This document shows positions 5,268 through 9,106 of a stretch of 9,106 nucleotides of DNA, piece by piece (the first letter of the stretch is position 1; each line of letters starts with the position of its first letter). The position numbers and the translations under genes were made by a program. The DNA lies in assembly GCA_903881205.1 (NCBI GenBank), contig CAIRSC010000012.1, positions 1 to 9,106 on the forward strand. Reading direction: 5' to 3'. The notes under the pieces were generated by a model. The model saw only the letters and a list, made by a program, of their open reading frames with translations, was not told where the DNA came from and did no database searches. The stretch is from an uncultured bacterium. GTDB lineage: Bacteria; Patescibacteriota; Minisyncoccia; Phycocordibacterales; UBA2100.

Positions 5268-5990
5268 TTACGATAGCATTTTAGCCACTAATTCGAAAGT
5301 TTCGGCCGGATTCGCGACCGCGTGCGTTGGAATCACGCCGATGACCGACTCGTCATTGCCGCCAGGGAAAAGTGCATCACCGATATAAATGCAGCCGCTT
5401 TTGTCCCAGCCCATCGCGTCTATATACGCGGCGACATTGAATCCTTTATTCTTTCCGGCTGCAAAAAAATCGAGTACGGTCGAACCACCGCTGCGTACCT
5501 CGACGCCGTCTTGTCGGAGTTCTTTGACGTCGTCTGAGAATGTCCTCAAGAGCCCCAGTCGTATCTCGTGTTTGGGATCAAATGCGTTTTTCTTTGCCGG
5601 GTTCTCGTGGTGACCGATGAGCGAATATGAGATCTGCGAGTCGCGGTCTTCAACAATGTCGTTTTCATCGCTCACCGTGTAGTGCAGATATGCTCGAAGC
5701 TTTTCGATAAACGCGAACGCAGCGTCTTTCAGTGCCGGCGGCAGGTGTCGATTCCAAAGTTCGCGGCCATCGCGCGTTTCTGCAAAGTTGCCGTTTTGTC
5801 CCATGACGTGATACATCCCGACGGTTTCCGGCCGCAGATGCTCACGAATGTCCTTTTCTCCGTGGCCCGACACGATAATGACGTCTGCGTGCTCGCAGAG
5901 TTTCTTGAATACGGGGACGTGTTCCGGCAAGATCAGTGCCTTGCTTGGGGTGAGCGTGTTATCGAGGTCGAAGAAGAAGTGTTTTGGCAT
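5268..5990 (-). CDS. HAD-superfamily (IIB) phosphatase, phosphomannomutase/sucrose-phosphatase-like
   Basis: A 240-residue HAD hydrolase. Motif I is FFFDLDNTLTPSK with nucleophile Asp8 and acid/base Asp10; motif II is IIVSGHG with Ser41. SGGSTVLDFFAAGKNKGFNV supplies the motif III lysine (Lys182), and motif IV is YIGDALFPGGND (Asp205, Asp213). The cap between motifs II and III (IIB type) contains MGQNGNFAE and DENDIVEDRDSQISYSLIG, resembling the substrate-contacting region of eukaryotic-type phosphomannomutases. The likely reaction is removal or transfer of a sugar phosphate; whether mutase or phosphatase cannot be decided. Its ATG directly abuts the TAG of the upstream DUF1993 gene (TAGATG), so the two are translationally coupled. 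Sitting before an ABC-2 exporter, it could act in making an exported glycan or lipid, an inference from context only. Confidence 0.88.
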   Translation of the reverse strand: MPKHFFFDLDNTLTPSKALILPEHVPVFKKLCEHADVIIVSGHGEKDIREHLRPETVGMYHVMGQNGNFAETRDGRELWNRHLPPALKDAAFAFIEKLRAYLHYTVSDENDIVEDRDSQISYSLIGHHENPAKKNAFDPKHEIRLGLLRTFSDDVKELRQDGVEVRSGGSTVLDFFAAGKNKGFNVAAYIDAMGWDKSGCIYIGDALFPGGNDESVIGVIPTHAVANPAETFELVAKMLS

Positions 5991-6518
5991 CTAGATATTC
6001 TGCCACGGAAGATTGCTTATGTAATCACCTTTACCGAGCGGGACTCCATTCTTACGCATGATGGAGTAGGCGGTTGTTGCGTGGAAGTAGAAGTTGGGGA
6101 CCATGTAGAGCGTCGCATACTCGAACATTCTCATGTATTTGCCCGGCATATAGCGCAGGGTCGCTTTCTCGTCCTCGCGACCATTGAGCTGTTCGGGCGT
6201 GATCGTCCGTAGGAATTCCAGCGTTTTGGCGATGCGCTCTTTGAGTTCGGGAATCGTCTTCTCGGTATCTTCGTGAGCCGGGGCTTCGACGCCCGCAATG
6301 CGGGCAATCCCGAGCTTTGCGTTGTCACATGCTGCCTGGACCTGACGCACGAGCGGGAATTGATCGAAGATGAGATGATCGGTGACGATGGCGTGTTGCA
6401 TGGATCCCGCCGGCATCCACTCGGGCTGTTTTGAATCCGCGTACACGGCAGCCTTATCAAGCATGCCAGAGAGGCTTTCGAGTGTCTTCATCATGGCCGG
6501 GACGATCACAGAGTACAT
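5991..6518 (-). CDS. DUF1993 family protein (DinB-like helical fold)
   Basis: Matches the DUF1993 family over its full length of about 170 residues. Conserved stretches seen are the N-terminal SVIVPAMMKTLESLSGMLDKA, FPLVRQVQAACDNAKLGIARIAGVEAP, ELKERIAKTLEFLRTITPEQL, and the closing MVPNFYFHATTAYSIMRKNGVPLGK. The family is cytosolic, related to DinB-type four-helix metalloenzyme-like proteins, and has no assigned function. I chose the ATG at 6518 (175 residues) because AGGA lies seven bases upstream and family members begin at this point; an ATG five codons earlier (6533) is possible. It is the first gene of a tight four-gene set with the HAD and ABC genes. The pairing with an exporter is unexplained. 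Confidence 0.9.
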   Translation of the reverse strand: MYSVIVPAMMKTLESLSGMLDKAAVYADSKQPEWMPAGSMQHAIVTDHLIFDQFPLVRQVQAACDNAKLGIARIAGVEAPAHEDTEKTIPELKERIAKTLEFLRTITPEQLNGREDEKATLRYMPGKYMRMFEYATLYMVPNFYFHATTAYSIMRKNGVPLGKGDYISNLPWQNI

Positions 6519-6563
6519 GTTTGTTTCCTGCATAATTTTGAATCGTTATCTACTAGTCGGAAC

Positions 6564-6589
6564 AGTATATGCCGATGCGAGAAATCGGC
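6564..6589 (-). promoter_or_regulatory. Possible promoter and operator of the DUF1993-HAD-ABC operon
   Basis: On the minus strand TATACT (6569-6564) matches -10 at five of six bases, about 46 bases upstream of the chosen start. Directly upstream is a perfect inverted repeat GCCGAT-N7-ATCGGC (6571-6589) in the -10/-35 spacer, a normal place for a repressor or activator site. No -35 match is evident. The repeat is not followed by a U-tract, so it is not an intrinsic terminator. Confidence 0.4.
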
Positions 6590-6608
6590 CTGTGGATTAC
6601 TTTGTAAA

Positions 6609-6624
6609 GTGCTTTGGACAGCAC
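6609..6624 (-). terminator. Weak possible terminator after the histidine kinase
   Basis: On the minus strand GTGCT-N6-AGCAC forms a five-pair hairpin beginning two bases after the kinase stop, followed by TTTAC. The stem is short and the U-tract poor, so it may be inefficient and allow read-through into the DUF1993 operon. Confidence 0.25.
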
Positions 6625-6625
6625 C

Positions 6626-7747
6626 CTATCTCTTGGAGAAGTCCACTGCGATCTCATTGAGACCGTCGCGCAAGTCCGCTTCATTTCCTACGATCGAATG
6701 TGCGCGCACGCCAGGGAAGAGTACTGCCACTGTCGTGCCGCGGCCGACCGCGCTGCGTATCGTGATCTTGCCTTGGTGCATCTTGATGAGTTCCGAGACG
6801 ATCGCGAGACCGAGGCCCGAGCCGCCGGAACTTTTCGTGCGGGATGGATCGGCACGGTAGAAGGGCTCGAATATGCGGAAGAGATCTTTGCGCGCGATAC
6901 CGATGCCCGAGTCTTGGACGAGCAGTTCTATCTGATTGTTCGGCGCCGGCTCGACCGTGATACGGATATGTCCGCCGCGCGGTGTATAGGAAAGTGCGTT
7001 CTTAATAAGATTACCGACGATCTGGGTGAGCGCGGTCGCATTGCCCCACACCTGCGCATCCGGGCTTTTGCGCAGGGTGACCTGGTGATTGCCGCTCTTG
7101 GCGAGCTGCGAGTATTTTTGCACCGCGTCGGTCGCGACAGCGGAGAGGTCGACATTGGCGAATTCGATTCGCTCCGGTTTTACGAGCGCGGAAAGAGACA
7201 AAAGATTGTTAATAATCTCCGAAATACGGTCGAGCTCCTCCACGTTACTGGCGAGCGTCATCTTGAGTTCTGCGTTCACGTTGCCATCGAGAAGCGCGAC
7301 TTCGGTATTGGTCTTAATGACGGAAAGGGGAGTGCGTAGCTCATGTGCGATGTTACCGATGAATTGTTTTTGAGACGCGAGTGCGTCGCGTGTGGGAGTG
7401 AGTGTGATGCGCGCGATAATGTACCCGAAAAGCGCGGTTTGTCCGATGATCAGGCCCGCAAGTGTTAGGAAATTGTGCGTCCGCAACTCTTGCGCCTGTC
7501 GCACGATCGAGGCGCCGAGCGCAACCGGCACCTTCCCTTGGCCGCCCTCGGCCAAACCGCGAAGAATGACATTCGAGACATCGTTGCTCAGAATGTTGTA
7601 GGCAGTGCCCATGAGCGCGAGCAGCACGGTCGCAAACGCCGCTTGCAGTGCAACTACGTGGACCTCCGTGCGGAAAAACGGATCGTATCGGTATTTATTC
7701 GCTAAGGCGGTAGCCGATTCCGCGAACCGTTTCCAGTACAGTCCCAT
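6626..7747 (-). CDS. Sensor histidine kinase (two-transmembrane, HisKA/HATPase_c)
   Basis: Autophosphorylates on a histidine and passes phosphate to the response regulator encoded just upstream. From the ATG at 7747 it has 373 residues: TM1 about 31-51, a short external loop of about 40 residues, TM2 about 93-115, and a HisKA helix pair with the H-box FIGNIAHELRTPLSV (His135). A HATPase_c domain follows, with N-box QIVGNLIKNALSYTP, G1 VQDSGIGIA, F-box IFEPFYRAD and G2 GGSGLGLAIV. No full HAMP domain fits in the roughly 15 residues between TM2 and the H-box helix, so signal transfer is direct from TM2. The start is uncertain: ATGs at 7747, 7756 and 7795 all lie inside the regulator gene (overlap of 53 bases at least). 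I prefer 7747 because a GGAG sits just upstream, though closer than ideal. The signal sensed is unknown. Confidence 0.92.
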   Translation of the reverse strand: MGLYWKRFAESATALANKYRYDPFFRTEVHVVALQAAFATVLLALMGTAYNILSNDVSNVILRGLAEGGQGKVPVALGASIVRQAQELRTHNFLTLAGLIIGQTALFGYIIARITLTPTRDALASQKQFIGNIAHELRTPLSVIKTNTEVALLDGNVNAELKMTLASNVEELDRISEIINNLLSLSALVKPERIEFANVDLSAVATDAVQKYSQLAKSGNHQVTLRKSPDAQVWGNATALTQIVGNLIKNALSYTPRGGHIRITVEPAPNNQIELLVQDSGIGIARKDLFRIFEPFYRADPSRTKSSGGSGLGLAIVSELIKMHQGKITIRSAVGRGTTVAVLFPGVRAHSIVGNEADLRDGLNEIAVDFSKR

Positions 7748-8369
7748 TGTCTCCATCACCCAATTTTCTGCGTAAATTTTTGACATGAACATCAACGACG
7801 TTACTAAATCCGACGTAATTAAAGTCCCAGAGATGATTCAACAGGTCCTCTCGATTGACCACCTGGTTCGGATGGCGCATGAAGTACTCGAGTAGTCCAA
7901 ACTCTTTGAGGGTCAGTATGATTTCCGTGCCCGCACGGGTCACACGACGATCCGAAAGACTCAATTCGATATCACCGCTGTGCAGTTTTTCGGGGAGCGA
8001 TTCGGTCGGCCGGCGAAGCAGTGCTCGGATGCGAGCGACAAGCTCGGCGAATGAGAACGGTTTGACCATATAATCGTCTGCGCCGGACGTCAGCAGCTGC
8101 ACCTTCGTGTCGGTCTCATTGCGCGCGGTGAGCACGAGAATCGGCGTGGCAATGTTTTGTTCGCGTACCTGTTTGCAGATCTCGTACCCGTCCATGGACG
8201 GAAGCATGAGGTCAAGAATAATCAGGTCGTAATCAGACCGGTGGAGCGATATGCGGGTGAGCACCTTCTTGCCGTCGGCGATATGGTCGACCGTGTACCC
8301 CTCGAGCCCGAGGCCTTTTGAGATGGCATCGGCGAGCTTCTGTTCGTCTTCTACAAGTAGTATTTTCAT
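7695..8369 (-). CDS. OmpR/PhoB-family response regulator
   Basis: DNA-binding partner of the overlapping sensor kinase. The 224 residues form a receiver domain (1 to about 118) and a winged-helix effector (about 128-224). The acidic pocket is Glu7/Asp8, the phosphoacceptor is Asp53 in LIILDLMLPSMDGYE, and the switch residues are Thr81 and Lys103 (MVKPFSF). The effector has LTLKEFGLLEYFMRHPNQVVNREDLL, the recognition-helix region VVDVHVKNLRRKLGD and the terminal wing TVRGIGYRL. All are typical of the OmpR/PhoB subfamily. The ATG has no ribosome site but overlaps an upstream in-frame stop as ATGA, so it may depend on coupled translation. An 18-bp interrupted palindrome lies 32 bases upstream. 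Targets are unknown; the adjacent ABC operon is a candidate by position. Confidence 0.96.
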   Translation of the reverse strand: MKILLVEDEQKLADAISKGLGLEGYTVDHIADGKKVLTRISLHRSDYDLIILDLMLPSMDGYEICKQVREQNIATPILVLTARNETDTKVQLLTSGADDYMVKPFSFAELVARIRALLRRPTESLPEKLHSGDIELSLSDRRVTRAGTEIILTLKEFGLLEYFMRHPNQVVNREDLLNHLWDFNYVGFSNVVDVHVKNLRRKLGDGDNGTVLETVRGIGYRLSE

Positions 8370-8428
8370 GGTGATTTGTTAGCTTCTAACTGCTCAACAG
8401 CATACAGCGTGCTGTATGAAATCTTCAT
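8366..8428 (-). CDS. Possible 20-codon coupling ORF upstream of the response regulator
   Basis: ATG at 8428-8426 starts a 20-codon frame (MKISYSTLYAVEQ...) whose TGA overlaps the regulator start as ATGA. AGGAG (8436-8432) lies only three bases before the ATG, closer than ideal. It could deliver ribosomes to the regulator, which has no ribosome site of its own. The same codons are also the end of the longer in-frame SPFH extension, so this may not be a separate gene. Confidence 0.3.
   Translation of the reverse strand: MKISYSTLYAVEQLEANKSP
8401..8418. promoter_or_regulatory. 18-bp interrupted palindrome upstream of the response regulator
   Basis: CATACAGC-GT-GCTGTATG is a perfect inverted repeat with eight-base arms, 32 bases before the regulator ATG. 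It may be an operator for a dimeric regulator or an mRNA hairpin (seven pairs, CACG loop on the minus strand). No U-tract follows, so it is not a terminator. Confidence 0.45.
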
Positions 8429-8488
8429 GAACTCCTGCTCGAAGGGTAGCGCAGGTTCAGCTGCCGCAGGAGGGGCCGCAGTAAAACG

Positions 8489-9106
8489 TTATTTGGCTTG
8501 GTCGGTTGTGATCATCGAAAGTGCCTCTTTGACGGTGGTCATGAATTGTGCCGGGAATATGATGGTCGAATTCTTTTCGACCGAGATCTCCGCCATCGTC
8601 TGGAGGGTGCGGAGCTGGAGCGCGACGGGGTGCGCACTGATAATGTCGGCCGCTTCGCCGAGCTTTACTGCCGCTTGGAATTCTCCTTCGGCCGCGACGA
8701 TCTTGGCTCGGCGCTCGCGCTCGGCTTCGGCCTCTTTAGCCATCGCACGCTGCATATTGTCGGGAAGCGTGATGTCTTTGATCTCGACTGCGGTCACTTG
8801 GGTACCCCATGGTTCGGTATGTGCGTCGATCACGTCCTTGATTTGTTCGTTGATCGACGCGGTATCGGCGAGCAGCTGATCGAGCGAGAAGCGTCCGACG
8901 ACATTGCGCACCGTCGTCTGGCTGATCTGATTGATCGCATCATATACGTTCTCGATCGAGATCACCGCTTTTTCGGGATCGACGATGAGGTAGTAAGCGA
9001 CCGCGGCGATATCGATCGATACATTGTCTTTGGTAATGATCTTCTGCGACGGGATCTGCATGGTCACGGTGCGTAGCGATACGCGCTCCATTTGTTGGAA
9101 CGGCCA
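8489..9106 (-). CDS. SPFH/stomatin-like (slipin) membrane protein, 5' end outside window
   Basis: The frame is open to the window edge, giving at least 205 residues; the N-terminal membrane anchor must lie beyond 9106. The visible part is a near-complete SPFH domain: WPFQQMERVSLRTVTMQIPS, the KDNVSIDIAAVAYYLIVDPEKAV strand pair, TTVRNVVGRFSLDQLLAD, and WGTQVTAVEIKDITLPDNMQRAM. It is followed by the coiled-coil stretch AKEAEAERERRAKIVAAEGE and a C-terminal helix ending before TAA 8491-8489. An internal ATG at 9091 was not taken as the start because conserved residues precede it. Such proteins form membrane scaffolds and are often paired with NfeD, which is not seen here. The gene precedes a two-component system by 119 bases in the same direction, without a terminator. 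The frame continues beyond the stop. Confidence 0.93.
   Translation of the reverse strand, partial: WPFQQMERVSLRTVTMQIPSQKIITKDNVSIDIAAVAYYLIVDPEKAVISIENVYDAINQISQTTVRNVVGRFSLDQLLADTASINEQIKDVIDAHTEPWGTQVTAVEIKDITLPDNMQRAMAKEAEAERERRAKIVAAEGEFQAAVKLGEAADIISAHPVALQLRTLQTMAEISVEKNSTIIFPAQFMTTVKEALSMITTDQAK

Larger units (their letters stand above)
8366..8488 (-). other. In-frame open extension beyond the SPFH stop codon
   Basis: After the SPFH TAA (8491-8489) the same frame stays open for 40 codons: an Ala/Pro-rich linker (RFTAAPPAAAEPALP), then a helix-like end (LYAVEQLEAN). It stops at TGA 8368-8366, overlapping the regulator ATG by ATGA. The composition looks coding and the overlap is the normal operon arrangement, as if the SPFH gene once ended here. 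Explanations are a recent nonsense change, stop readthrough, or chance in a 119-base gap. Confidence 0.4.

Noticed and set aside
6614..7339. Long + strand open frame (241 codons) opposite the histidine kinase
   Set aside because: Antisense to clear N, G1, F and G2 boxes; its residues (many Arg, Asp, Glu) are what reverse reading of this codon usage gives.
8498..9076. Long + strand open frame (192 codons) opposite the SPFH gene
   Set aside because: Antisense shadow of a well-conserved SPFH domain, with no motif or ribosome site.
1..9106. CRISPR arrays, tRNA or rRNA genes, insertion sequences, integrases
   Set aside because: I saw no repeat-spacer pattern, tRNA-like cloverleaf, rRNA-like sequence, transposase or integrase frame in reading both strands.

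Overview
The window carries about a dozen protein genes on both strands, packed tightly, plus one apparent stand-alone structured RNA. G+C is moderate, the genetic code is standard (TGA works as a stop for several genes), and intergenic spaces are short. Two genes (folA and the P-loop kinase) have a -10 box so close to the ATG that they look leaderless. This, with the small gene set, fits a small-genome bacterium, perhaps of the Patescibacteria/CPR type. There is no rRNA or ribosomal protein here to prove that, so the taxonomic guess is inference only.

Region 1 (1-2219, + strand) is a thymidylate/folate block. It holds the tail of an unidentified gene, thyA (thymidylate synthase), a nucleoside 2-deoxyribosyltransferase-like gene, a strong terminator, and then folA (dihydrofolate reductase) from its own promoter. 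ThyA turns methylene-THF into DHF and FolA recycles it; the deoxyribosyltransferase-like protein would act in nucleoside salvage. Region 2 (2200-2717, - strand) is a small secreted protein with eight cysteines, convergent with folA across a bidirectional terminator. Region 3 (2820-3341, + strand) is a P-loop ATPase/kinase of the NadR-kinase-like (AAA_28) type.

Region 4 (3342-3709) has no convincing gene. It contains a consensus extended -10 promoter, about 177 nt that fold into a compact three-way junction, and a strong terminator, so it is best read as a non-coding RNA of unrecognised family. The last 120 bases of the gap hold a protein-like minus-strand frame and small hairpins that remain unexplained.

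Region 5 (3710-6518, - strand) is a likely operon: DUF1993 protein, HAD-IIB phosphatase, YadG-like ABC ATPase, YadH-like ABC permease. The genes are separated by 0, 8 and 2 bases. Region 6 (6626-9106, - strand) is an SPFH/stomatin-like membrane protein (cut by the window edge), an OmpR/PhoB-type response regulator and its overlapping sensor histidine kinase. The SPFH gene's stop codon is followed in frame by 40 more open codons that end in an ATGA overlap with the regulator start, and an 18-bp interrupted palindrome lies in that stretch.

The best candidate for something undescribed is the RNA at about 3412-3588. The SPFH/response-regulator junction comes next.
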